Shown here: piece after piece, positions 8,604-17,800 of the stretch
How the letters are laid out: the number at the start of each line of letters is the position of its first letter
Numbering within the stretch: the stretch's first letter is position 1
Source of the DNA: Paenibacillus_F sp047238265
Lineage (GTDB): Bacteria > Bacillota > Bacilli > Paenibacillales > NBRC-103111
DNA: 64,000 bases
Direction: 5' to 3'
Assembly: GCF_047238265.1 (NCBI RefSeq)
Contig: NZ_JBDFMM010000001.1
Location: 744,001-808,000 of the forward strand
The notes under the pieces: generated by a model
Databases searched by the model: none
Told to the model about the DNA's origin: nothing
What the model saw: the letters and a program-made list of their open reading frames with translations, nothing else
Program-made: the position numbers and the translations under genes

Positions 8604-9809
8604 ATGAACTATCGGTTCTCAAAAACTTTGGAGGCCTTTTCCTCCTCCGCTGTACGCGAAATTCTCAAGCTTACGCAGGGCAAATCCATCATTTCTTTTG
8701 CAGGGGGCCTTCCGGCTGAGGAATTTTTTCCGGTAGAAGCCGTCAAAGAAGCGATCGGAAGAGTCATGGAGGGCGGCAAGTCAGCCTTGCAGTACGGACT
8801 GACGGAAGGCTACACTCCGCTGCGTCAGAGCATCTGCAACCGCATGGCAACGAAGGGCATGAAGGTTACGCCGGACGACATGCTGCTGACGACAGGCTCC
8901 CAGCAGTCGATTGATCTGCTTACCCGCGTCTACATTGACGAGGGCGACGTTATTCTCGTGGAGCGGCCGACTTATCTCGCGGCCATTCAAGTATTTCAGG
9001 CCCGCGGCGCCAAAATCGTGTCGGTTCGGAGCGACCGTCACGGAATGGATCTGGAGGACCTTCAGCTCCAAATCAAGCAGCACCGCCCGAAAATGGTGTA
9101 TGTGAATCCGAGCTTCTCCAACCCGGCGGGCCGCGTGTGGAGTCTGGAGCGCCGCAAGGGCCTTCTGGCGGCCTGCCGACAGAACGATGTGCTCATCCTT
9201 GAAGATGATCCTTACGGCGAGCTGAAATTCGGCACGACCGAAATCATGCCGTCCATTTTCTCGCTCGATGAGCATCCCGAAGGAAGCTGTGTCGTGTACA
9301 CGAGCACGTTCTCCAAAATCGTGGCACCCGCACTTCGCACCGGCTGGGTCATGGGCGACCGTTCCGTTATCCGCAACATGGCCCAGGCCAAGCAGGCGGC
9401 GGATCTGCACTCCAGTACTCTCGACCAGATGACGCTGTACCAGCTTATGGAGCAGTTCGACATGGATGCCCATATCAAGCTGATCTCCGTCGAATACGAA
9501 AAGCGGATGCGCACCATGGTTCAGGTGCTTCAGGAGAAGAACTGGCCGGGCGTTCACTGGAACGATCCGCAGGGCGGCATGTTCCTGTGGCTGGAGTTTC
9601 CGGCGCACATCGACACGGAGGCGCTGCTGGCCGCGGCCGTCCTGCAGGGAGTCGCGTTTGTGCCCGGCGTTTCGTTCTTCGCGGGCGAGCCGCAGCGCAA
9701 CACGATGCGCCTGAATTACACGCACGCGGGTGAAGCGGAAATCAGGCTGGGCCTGGAGCGCCTCGACGCCGTTCTGCAGCCTTTGCTGGCGGCGGCTCCG
9801 AAAGCATAA
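8604..9809 (+). CDS. PLP-dependent class I aminotransferase
   Basis: A 401-residue fold-type I aminotransferase of the 2-aminoadipate/aromatic group (LysN/ARO8-like). Seen are ISFAGGLPAEEFFP near the N-terminus, the QYGLTEGYTPLR segment, NPSFSNPAGR, and the PLP lysine K238 in YTSTFSKIVAPALRTGW. Members use 2-oxoglutarate with aminoadipate, aromatic or branched-chain substrates. Its place between leuA and leuB suggests the final transamination of branched-chain keto acids, but substrate cannot be read from sequence. Start ATG after AAAGGGGCGG. A large hairpin terminator follows. Confidence 0.82.
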   Translation: MNYRFSKTLEAFSSSAVREILKLTQGKSIISFAGGLPAEEFFPVEAVKEAIGRVMEGGKSALQYGLTEGYTPLRQSICNRMATKGMKVTPDDMLLTTGSQQSIDLLTRVYIDEGDVILVERPTYLAAIQVFQARGAKIVSVRSDRHGMDLEDLQLQIKQHRPKMVYVNPSFSNPAGRVWSLERRKGLLAACRQNDVLILEDDPYGELKFGTTEIMPSIFSLDEHPEGSCVVYTSTFSKIVAPALRTGWVMGDRSVIRNMAQAKQAADLHSSTLDQMTLYQLMEQFDMDAHIKLISVEYEKRMRTMVQVLQEKNWPGVHWNDPQGGMFLWLEFPAHIDTEALLAAAVLQGVAFVPGVSFFAGEPQRNTMRLNYTHAGEAEIRLGLERLDAVLQPLLAAAPKA

Positions 9810-9827
9810 TTTTTTGAAGAGTTATAA

Positions 9828-9890
9828 AAGATCCTGCCGGGTTATGTCTGAATGTGAGAATCAGATATGCCCGGTGCGGGGTCTTTTTTT
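9828..9890 (+). terminator. Terminator after the aminotransferase gene
   Basis: A long imperfect stem (GATCCTGCCGGG near 9829 with CCCGGTGCGGGGTC ending at 9883) is followed by seven Ts. Confidence 0.85.
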
Positions 9891-10122
9891 CGTTAAGGTT
9901 AAAGCCGGCCGGTAGGTAAGGTGAAAGAGACGTAGGCATTTCGAGTCAGGTAAGGGAGAAAGGCATGCTCTGATTTCGTTTATAGGTTTTTCCTATGAAA
10001 CTGATAGCTTTTATATCTTAGTCATCCGTTACCAAATGTGTTAAAACTGAAAGTAGAGATGCAGTAGGGATCGGATTAGCACGGCCCTGTCAGCTACGGA
10101 CAATCCAAAGGAGTGAACGAAC

Positions 10123-11202
10123 ATGTCAGACGTGAAAAAAATCGCCGTCATCGCGGGGGATGGAATCGGCCCGGAAGTCGTTGCGGAAGCGGAGAAAGTT
10201 CTCAAGAAAACGGAGGAGCTTTTCGGTCACCGTTTTGAAACGGAGCACGGCTTGTTCGGCGGAATCGCCATCGACGAGAAAGGCACGCCGCTGCCGCAGG
10301 AAACGCTGGAACTGTGTCAGCGCGCCGACGCGGTACTGCTCGGAGCCGTAGGCGGTCCGAAGTGGGACAACAATCCGAAGGAGCTTCGTCCGGAAACAGG
10401 GCTCCTCGGTATCCGCAAAGCGCTCGGCTTGTTCTCGAACATCCGCCCGGCTGTCGTGTTCGACTGCCTGAAAGACGCGTCCACGCTCAAGCCGGAAGTG
10501 CTTGACGGTACGGATCTGATCGTGGTCCGCGAGCTGACGGGAGGCATTTACTTCGGCGAGAAATTCCGCCGCGAGACAGAGAACGGACAAGAAGCGGTAG
10601 ACACCTGTGCTTACAACGTAAGCGAAGTGGAACGCATCGCCCGCCAGGCGTTCGAAATCGCCCGCACGCGCAGCAAGAAGCTGGCTTCGGTCGACAAGGC
10701 GAATGTGCTGGAGACTTCCCGCTTGTGGAGAGAGACGGTAATCCGCATTTCCGCGGATTACCCGGATGTCGAGCTTGAGCACGTGCTCGTCGACAACTGC
10801 GCGATGCAGCTTCTGCGCCGTCCTTCCAGCTTCGACGTCATCGTCACCGAGAACATGTTCGGAGACATTCTGAGCGACGAAGCGGCGATGCTGACCGGAT
10901 CGATCGGCATGCTGTCGTCCGCTTCGCTGGGCGAAGGCAGCTTCGGCCTGTACGAGCCGGTACACGGCTCCGCACCGGACATCGCCGGTCAAGGGATCTC
11001 CAACCCGATCGCGACGATCCTTTCGGTGGCGCTGATGTTCCGCCTGACGTTTAATTACCATGAAGCGGCGGATGCGATCGAGCGCGCCGTGAAAGAAGTG
11101 CTTGATGCGGGCCACCGCACGGGCGATATCGCAGTCGATAAGTCGAAAGCGATCGGCACCAAAGAAATGGGCGACCTGATCGTCGCGGCCATCCGTAAAT
11201 AA
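10123..11202 (+). CDS. leuB: 3-Isopropylmalate dehydrogenase
   Basis: It oxidatively decarboxylates 3-isopropylmalate to 2-oxoisocaproate with NAD+. The 359-residue protein has IAGDGIGPEVV at the N-terminus, the catalytic region RELTGGIYFGE near residue 140, and the NAD-binding segment LYEPVHGSAPDIAGQGISNP near residue 280. AAAGGAGTG precedes the ATG. It is separated from leuA by the aminotransferase gene and two terminators, so it probably has its own promoter in the 230-base gap upstream, where no clear promoter was found. leuC and leuD do not follow; the next gene is an unrelated peroxiredoxin. Confidence 0.94.
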   Translation: MSDVKKIAVIAGDGIGPEVVAEAEKVLKKTEELFGHRFETEHGLFGGIAIDEKGTPLPQETLELCQRADAVLLGAVGGPKWDNNPKELRPETGLLGIRKALGLFSNIRPAVVFDCLKDASTLKPEVLDGTDLIVVRELTGGIYFGEKFRRETENGQEAVDTCAYNVSEVERIARQAFEIARTRSKKLASVDKANVLETSRLWRETVIRISADYPDVELEHVLVDNCAMQLLRRPSSFDVIVTENMFGDILSDEAAMLTGSIGMLSSASLGEGSFGLYEPVHGSAPDIAGQGISNPIATILSVALMFRLTFNYHEAADAIERAVKEVLDAGHRTGDIAVDKSKAIGTKEMGDLIVAAIRK

Positions 11203-11218
11203 TGAATGCCTCACACCG

Positions 11219-11256
11219 ACACGCAGAAGAGCAATACATTCTGCGTGTTTTCTTTT
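11219..11256 (+). terminator. Terminator of leuB
   Basis: ACACGCAGAA (from 11219) pairs with TTCTGCGTGT (to 11248), followed by TTTCTTTT. Confidence 0.85.
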
Positions 11257-11400
11257 GTAAGAAAAAATGAGGTCCGAAGCAATCAAAATGCACACTATTA
11301 TAATAGGTAGAGATTCGTTCCAAAAGTATGGAATGAGCGGATGAGGATGCAAAAAAAGAAGACTGGAACGGAAGCGAATGTTCGCACTTTGGTCATAGAT

Positions 11401-11415
11401 TTATAATAATTATTA
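11401..11415. promoter_or_regulatory. PerR-type box
   Basis: TTATAATAATTATTA matches the PerR consensus TTATAATnATTATAA at all but one defined position. It lies 20 bases upstream of the -35 of the peroxiredoxin gene. PerR is the peroxide-sensing Fur-family repressor of Bacillales, so peroxide induction is inferred. Confidence 0.75.
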
Positions 11416-11434
11416 TTTAATAGAGTCTATAATC

Positions 11435-11463
11435 TTGACTTTCTTTTGGGCGGATGATACCAT
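11435..11463 (+). promoter_or_regulatory. Promoter of the peroxiredoxin gene
   Basis: TTGACT (11435-11440), 17 bases, then TACCAT (11458-11463) with an extended TGA just before it. Confidence 0.6.
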
Positions 11464-11506
11464 TTTATTATTCGATAAGGAATAGATTAAAGGAGGAATT
11501 TTTGAC

Positions 11507-12055
11507 ATGGCAGAACGTTTGGTAGGAAGACCGGCTCCTGATTTCACGATGGAAACCGCACTTGGAGACGGCACTGATTTCGGTACGGCTTCTCTTTCCG
11601 ATTACAAAGGCAAATGGTTGGTACTTTTCTTCTATCCTCTGGATTTCACTTTCGTATGCCCGACTGAAATTACGGCACTTAGTGAAGTTGCTTCCACTTT
11701 CAAGGATCTGAAAACCGAAATCCTCGGTGTTTCCGTGGACAGCAAGCACTCTCACCGTGCATGGATCAATACCGCTCGTGAGGACAACGGCCTGGGCAAG
11801 TTGAACTTCCCGCTGGCAGCTGACCTGACGAAATCCGTAGCTCGCGACTACGGCGTCCTGATCGAAGAAGAAGGCGTAGCTCTGCGCGGCCTGTTCATCA
11901 TCGATCCGGAAGGCGAACTGAAATACCAAGTCGTTAACCACAACGACGTAGGTCGCAGCGTAGAAGAAACTCTTCGCGTCCTGCAAGCTCTTCAGTCCGG
12001 CGGCCTGTGCCCGATGAACTGGAAGCCTGGCGACAAAAACCTGTCCGTAAAATAA
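11507..12055 (+). CDS. Typical 2-Cys peroxiredoxin (YkuU/AhpC family)
   Basis: It reduces hydrogen peroxide and organic hydroperoxides through a peroxidatic cysteine, then is recycled by thioredoxin or AhpF. The 182-residue sequence has FVCPTE with peroxidatic C51 and the C-terminal resolving cysteine C168 in GGLCPMNWKPG, so it is a Prx1/AhpC-clade 2-Cys enzyme closest in feel to B. subtilis YkuU. No ahpF is adjacent, so an outside thioredoxin system is likely. AAAGGAGG precedes the ATG. A PerR-type box lies upstream and a terminator follows, so it is a single-gene unit. Confidence 0.9.
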   Translation: MAERLVGRPAPDFTMETALGDGTDFGTASLSDYKGKWLVLFFYPLDFTFVCPTEITALSEVASTFKDLKTEILGVSVDSKHSHRAWINTAREDNGLGKLNFPLAADLTKSVARDYGVLIEEEGVALRGLFIIDPEGELKYQVVNHNDVGRSVEETLRVLQALQSGGLCPMNWKPGDKNLSVK

Positions 12056-12074
12056 GTTAACGGACGGATTATAG

Positions 12075-12120
12075 AAGCTCCCCACTTTCCGCTTAACGGC
12101 GGCAGGCGGGGAGCTTTTGT
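12075..12120 (+). terminator. Terminator of the peroxiredoxin gene
   Basis: AAGCTCCCC (12075-12083) pairs with GGGGAGCTT (12108-12116), followed by TTTTG. Confidence 0.8.
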
Positions 12121-12311
12121 TACATAGAAGAACTTTGGAAGAGCGGCGGATGCAGCAGGTGAACGGAGGAAGCCTCCAGGAAGTTCGTTTTTCAGACAGG
12201 GGGAAAAGCAGGGGAGGCCGTACGACTGACGTGAAGCAGTACGATTCCCGCGCGGATTGGTGTATGCTAGTGAGAAAGTCTTGAACTTTCGGGCAAGAAA
12301 GGAGGAGCTGG

Positions 12312-12698
12312 ATGGATATTCCGCAGGAATTGCTGTATACCCCCAATCACGAGTGGGTCCGGATAGACGGAAGCCGGGCTACGATCGGAATGACGGATTA
12401 CGTTCAAATGGAAATGGGACTGGTCGTGTTTGCAGAGCTTCCGGAAGAAGGGGACGAGCTGCAGGCCGGCGATCTGCTCGGTACGATGGAGTCCGTTACG
12501 GCGGAGACGGATGTATTTATGCCGTTGTCCGGGACTGTTGTGTCCATTAACCGGGTGCTCGGTAAAAATCCCCACTATATTAACCGTTTTCCCTACGGTT
12601 CGGGCTGGCTCATTCAGATTGAGATGAACAAGCCGGAAGAACTGGAGGCGCTGTGGAGCGCGGAGAAATATGCCGATGTGTTTGAAGAGCGGCTGTAG
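12312..12698 (+). CDS. GcvH-like protein lacking the lipoyl lysine
   Basis: This 128-residue protein has the full glycine cleavage H-protein fold signature: HEWV near residue 14, the GMTDYVQMEMGLVVFAELPE segment, and a C-terminal GSGWLIQIE strand. In functional H proteins the lipoyl group sits on the lysine of ESVKA. Here the motif reads ESVTA, with Thr at residue 63 (codon ACG, 12498-12500), and no nearby lysine replaces it. It therefore should not carry lipoate and cannot shuttle aminomethyl groups. No gcvT or gcvP is near. AAAGGAGG supports the ATG start. It may be a repurposed paralogue; its role is unknown. Confidence 0.85.
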   Translation: MDIPQELLYTPNHEWVRIDGSRATIGMTDYVQMEMGLVVFAELPEEGDELQAGDLLGTMESVTAETDVFMPLSGTVVSINRVLGKNPHYINRFPYGSGWLIQIEMNKPEELEALWSAEKYADVFEERL

Positions 12699-12714
12699 CC
12701 TCAGAAGACGGAAA

Positions 12715-12756
12715 AAACCGCAGGCCGGTCAATTACGACGGCTTGCGGTTTTTTTA
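12715..12756. terminator. Bidirectional terminator
   Basis: AACCGCA-GCCG (12716-12727) pairs with CGGC-TGCGGTT (12739-12750), with Ts on the plus side and As upstream that give Ts on the minus side. It separates the convergent GcvH-like and GH15 genes. Confidence 0.85.
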
Positions 12757-12772
12757 TGAGGAGCAAGCGGGG

Positions 12773-14737
12773 CTATTTTCCCGCAAGCTGCTCGTATTTG
12801 CTCAAATATTTGACGATGGCGAGAACGAAGGTGGCGTGCGACCAAGTGAGGGGAGCCACGGATACCGGGTCGCCGTTATACGGATCGAGCTGTTCGGGAA
12901 GTATTCCGCTCTCCATCTGATGGTTCACGACCCATTCCAGCGTCTGCCGCGGTGTTTCCAGGTCCGCAAGCGTCTTGGCGCATTCGATTTCCCATTCGGC
13001 GATCCACAGCGTGCATATGATCCAGGGATTGCCCGGCACCTGATTCACATCCTGCGATCGCTGGAAATAATAATCGTGATGATAGCGGGCTACGCCGCCG
13101 ACAGGGGTCTTGATGGACAGGCCGTTTTTGTTGGCCTGCATCGTGCGTACCACGCGGTCGTCATCCGCCGGCAGAACGCCGAACTCGAATATACCGTACA
13201 CCGAGCTTTCCAGTGTCATATCACGGACCCAGGTTCCGTCCTTCTGATGCAAGCCCCGGGCGAAACGGCCTTCTTTCTCGTCCCAGAGATGAGTGAGAAT
13301 GCCGTTTTTGATTTTCTCGGCCGTATGGCGGTAGCGGCTGCTGCGTTCCTCATCCCCGAACAGGTTGCAGAAATTGGCCGCGGCGATCAGTCCCCCGTAT
13401 ACCGCGGAAGCGGTGAACGTGTAGATGCCGTACCGTTCCTCCCACAGATCGTAGCTCGGCTTCGGCAGGCTCAGCTCCTGGTCGATGTAGGTAGACATGA
13501 AACGTGCGGCTTTACGGATGAGATCGCGGTAGAGGGACTGTACCAGCTCCAGATTGCCGTGTTTCTTATAGTCTTGCCAGAGAGCGAACAGCACGAGCGC
13601 CGTCTCGTCTTCCTGGATCGGCAGTTGCTCGCCGCCGTTATGCACATACGGGTGCCAGCTCGATCCGACGGTTCCGTCCGGGTTGTATTTGTGATGCAAA
13701 TACCCTTCGGGAGAAATGACGTTGGCGCAGAAACGGTAGAACGGCTCCATCATCGCCTGATGGCCTGCCATGGACATGGAGTAAGCAACCAGAGCCCCGT
13801 CACGCGGCCACATGTAGCTGTAATGGTCGCGGTTGCTCTGCATGATGTCCGAATCGTTGGCGGCGATAATCGCGCCGTTTACGTCGGTCTGGGTGCGTAC
13901 GATGAGCAGGCTTTGCTTGAACAGGGAGATCACTTCGCCGTTCAGATCACCGAATGACCGCTCTGTCTTGTTGACCCAGCGCTGCCAGTAAATTTGGACG
14001 CGGTCAAGAAGTTTGCCGGGATGGCTTTCCTTGACATACTTGTCGAGCTTTTTCACGTCTTCAAGCGTATGGCCCGCGCTCAGCCAGTAGTACAGGGTAT
14101 GATCGCCAGAAGGCGGCACATACATCCGGAACGAAATGGTGCTGTCGACCGAGCCCTGCGAGATAGGATTGCCCATCAGGTGGCCGTCCTCGGCGTCGCG
14201 CCATGTCCCTTCGGCATTGTAAAAGCGCTTGACTCCTGTCGTATACTGAAAAATGCCGTCCGTTCCCGTGCTTCCGTTGAACATGAAGTACTTGTCTTTT
14301 TTATAGTGGAAAACGGTGTGATTGGCCGGGTAGTAGGCGGCTGTGTCGCCGACTTCCGTCTCGTTGATAACGAGATCCTGGTTGAAAAATACCCGAACTT
14401 CCTTCACCGCCGAGTGATGGTTGGTGATTTGAATCCGCTTCAGAAAAATATCCTCCCGCTGATGCACGCCGTCTTGAATGCGAAGCGAAATCCCGAGGCC
14501 GGGATGCGTCGCGTTCACGTCGGTCACTAAGGAGTCTTCCACATAAGCACGCTGAAACTGCCATTCAGGCGCGTCCAACCACGAAAAAGCACCGTCCACC
14601 CAAATTCCGACACGACAATGATACCCGCCGATATGATTCAGCTGCCCTACATAAGGATAATACAAATCCCGCATGTAAGAGTGTTCATCCAGATTGATGA
14701 GAAACTTCCCGTTACCGACAACGAAATGTCTGGGCAA
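12773..14737 (-). CDS. GH15 family glucoamylase-type glycoside hydrolase
   Basis: A 654-residue enzyme with an N-terminal beta-sandwich (about 1-270) and a C-terminal (alpha/alpha)6 barrel. The barrel shows YSYMWPRDGA and the acidic segment QLPIQEDETALVLFAL, typical of bacterial GH15 glucoamylases and glucodextranases. It should release glucose from the non-reducing ends of alpha-glucans. No signal peptide is visible, so it is probably cytoplasmic. The start is TTG, 7 bases after AGGAAGTGA. It lies 73 bases downstream of the GH57-GT4 gene in the same operon, which points to glycogen-like polymer turnover. Trehalase activity is also known in this family. Confidence 0.87.
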   Translation of the reverse strand: MPRHFVVGNGKFLINLDEHSYMRDLYYPYVGQLNHIGGYHCRVGIWVDGAFSWLDAPEWQFQRAYVEDSLVTDVNATHPGLGISLRIQDGVHQREDIFLKRIQITNHHSAVKEVRVFFNQDLVINETEVGDTAAYYPANHTVFHYKKDKYFMFNGSTGTDGIFQYTTGVKRFYNAEGTWRDAEDGHLMGNPISQGSVDSTISFRMYVPPSGDHTLYYWLSAGHTLEDVKKLDKYVKESHPGKLLDRVQIYWQRWVNKTERSFGDLNGEVISLFKQSLLIVRTQTDVNGAIIAANDSDIMQSNRDHYSYMWPRDGALVAYSMSMAGHQAMMEPFYRFCANVISPEGYLHHKYNPDGTVGSSWHPYVHNGGEQLPIQEDETALVLFALWQDYKKHGNLELVQSLYRDLIRKAARFMSTYIDQELSLPKPSYDLWEERYGIYTFTASAVYGGLIAAANFCNLFGDEERSSRYRHTAEKIKNGILTHLWDEKEGRFARGLHQKDGTWVRDMTLESSVYGIFEFGVLPADDDRVVRTMQANKNGLSIKTPVGGVARYHHDYYFQRSQDVNQVPGNPWIICTLWIAEWEIECAKTLADLETPRQTLEWVVNHQMESGILPEQLDPYNGDPVSVAPLTWSHATFVLAIVKYLSKYEQLAGK

Positions 14738-14810
14738 AAAATCACTTCCTTACTGGTTACTGGTAAAGCCAGGTTATTCGCCATAAGGTTACCGTTTTCA
14801 GAAGAAGAGG

Positions 14811-17800
14811 TCAACAAGTTTTTGTCGATCTTTGGCAATTTATGGCGCTTTGGTAAACGTTCGTTGTGGCGGCTCCGATTTCCTTCATATTAAAACATGT
14901 GCGTAATTTAGCAGAGGCGCGTTTTGTAAAAAGAGCCGCAAGCTCCGGATCGTCCAGCAGAAGGCAAATCTTCCGGGCCCAGGCCCGGGGATCCGCCGGA
15001 GGAAGACGGAAGCCGTCAATGCCGTCTTCGACAAGTCCGGCGAGCCCGCCAGTATCCGCGACGACGAGAGGGACGCCCGCTCGCATCGCTTCAAGTGCCA
15101 CGATCCCGAAGGGCTCGTATAGGCTTGGAACGGCGCAGACGTCGGCTTCCGCTAAAAGCGGGGCTTTGGCGGCTTCGTCGGCGTAGCCGGTAAACCGTAC
15201 GCGGTCCCCGAAGGGAGAGGCCAGCCTGCTGAGGGGAGCCGCCTCGGGTCCCGTTCCGGCGATAACCAGCTCCGTCCCGGGGAACCGATGCAGGATATAA
15301 GGGAGCGCTGCCAGAAGCAGCGGAACGTTCTTCTCGGGCACGAGGCGCCCGAGGTATAAAATCCGGCGTTTTGCATACGGCGATCCTTGCGAATCTCCGG
15401 AATTAGCGGCAAACGCGGGAATCCCAAGCGGCTTCCGGCTGGTATCCGCCCCGGGTGGAATAGGAAGTCCGTTCGGAATGACCGTCAGGCCGTTTTTTGT
15501 GCGATTGAAAAGCGACGTCACTTCCTCCGCCATGGAATCGCTGCATACGATCAGTTTATCCGCGAGCTCCACGAGACTGGTTTCCACAGCGTGAATATTA
15601 CGGGAGACGGGATCGTCCAGGCGGCCCAGCTTGCGGCCGTATTCGGTTGCGTGCAGGGTAGCGACAAGCGGCAGGCCGAGAGTCTGTTTGCAGTCGCGGG
15701 CGGCGTAATAAACCAGCCAGTCGTGCGCGTGAAGGATATCAAACCGAAGCTCCCGGTGTTCCTCCATCAGACGTTCCACCCGCAAAATCATAGCGATATT
15801 TAGCCCGAACACCCAGTCGAGAAACGCCGGGGATTGGGAGCTTGGCGGCACTTCCACGCGATGAACGTGCACGCCGTTCCAAAGACTGTCCGGGGCTTCA
15901 TTATTTCGTCGGCATGTGATCACATGCACTTTATGCCCGTCACGGGTTAATTGTGCCGTCAGGTCTCCCACGGAACGCCCAAGTCCTCCAATAAGATGCG
16001 GCGGAAATTCCCAGGCCAGCACGAGAACGTGAAGGGCGGGTTTTATTTCGTTGTCCGAATTGACGGCAGAACTGTTCATGGCAGGCGGCTTCGTCTGCGG
16101 ATTTCCGGTGCGCGGCTTCTCGCTTACAGCTTTAGAGGAGGCCGCCGGGCCTTCAGCCGTTGGAACGGAGAGGACTGGAGACGAAACTTCGTCAGGCGAC
16201 GTGCCCGGCGGAGCTTCGGCAATCTGCCCGGGAAGGTAGGCTCTCCAATCCGCACCGGGAAAGAGCGGAGCATATTTTTCCATTCTATGAAGCAATTCTA
16301 GCTCTCCGGTTGTAAAAGCCGGGGGCTGTCTCGCATCTATATCATCCATTATCGGTATTAATTGATAGAAGTTATTCAGATGTTCCCGAAATCTTCCGGC
16401 GGCAAAGTCCGCCATTTCTCCCGATTCGATCATAAACGCCCAATCGCTGCTTTGTGCGAGCATAAGCTCCCGCGCGGCCTGGCGTAATATCCTGTCGATG
16501 AGAGCAGGGAGTGAAGGATTTTCGTTTTCTTGCGGGCCCGGACCGGGAGCGGGGATTTCGCGGGAATAAGGCTTCCGAGCCGTATCGGGGATCCGGGCAG
16601 CTCTTGCGGCGGCCAGTGTCATGGCTTCTTCCGCGTCATGCAGAAGCGGATACATCCAGTCAGTAGCCGGGTTCAGCCAGACCCTGGCGTCGCTTCCCCG
16701 CCCCCAACTGGTTAGAACGGGGGCCGTGCCGCTTTCGAAAGCGTAACGCTCCTTATATAGTGAGGGCGTAAGAAAAACAGGCTGCCGCTCCGAATGGCGG
16801 AGTAAAGAGCCGCTGCGCGAACCATGGGCGGAATTCCGCTGCCGCTGCTCACGGTCACCTTCCCGCAGCAGGGTTTCCAGCCAGAGAGGGCCTTCGTGCC
16901 ACCAGTGTCCGAACAGCTCCAGGTCGAAGGCGCAGACGGAAAACGGCCGGGGCGGCAGCAGGCGCGCCTCCGAAGCGGGAACGCCTTGCGGGCGGGACCC
17001 GCTCTCTTCAGCATAGCTGCCGGAGAAGCGGAGAGGCTCGGCTTCCGGTGCTGCGTGCGTTTGCCGTGCTGCGTCCGCCGCAGTGTCCGCAGCCGTGAGA
17101 GCCTCCACAGGCTGACGATCGGCGGCAGCGGCGGAGGAGCAGGCCCCGGCAGCCGCCGGAGCGGTCGTCGCTGCAGCGTCCGGATCGGCTGCGGAGTCAG
17201 CGGCCGCAAGGGCCGCTCCGCCCGCTGCCGCTTCGCTGTCCGGATGCGCCGCTGCGCCGAGTGATGCGAGAAAATGCCTCGCATGCACGGCGGCCAGCTC
17301 CGACGCGCGGTCGGCGTCGTAACGGGCTTTGCCTCCGGCTCCGATTTCGCCACCGGCAAAGCCCGTTACGCGACAGTACTTGTAGCCTGTCGCGGCGGGA
17401 GTACCGTCCGGCAGCACGTACGGCCGGATGTAAGCCTGCTCGGCCGGAGTGCCCCGGCCGAGCTCGTACCCGATATCGCGGTAATATTCGCGATAATCGG
17501 GATGGCCGGGATAACCGCTTTCCCGGCTCCACACAAGAGCCGAGGCTGCGGCATCCCGGGTGAAAACATGCAGGCCGCCCGGTGTGACGTATGGAGCGGC
17601 AGGCCCGCGTACCGTGCCTGCCGCATTGTCGTCCGGGGAGGCCTCCAGGATCGTAAAGCGCAGCCCCAGCTTTCCCAAAATAGGCTCCAGCCAGGACGCA
17701 TAGCCGCATTCGGGCAGCCAGATCCCGGACGGGGCGAAGCCGAAATGCCGCCGGAACTCTGTCACGGCGGTATAAAGCTGCGCGTACGCGGCTTCCTCCG

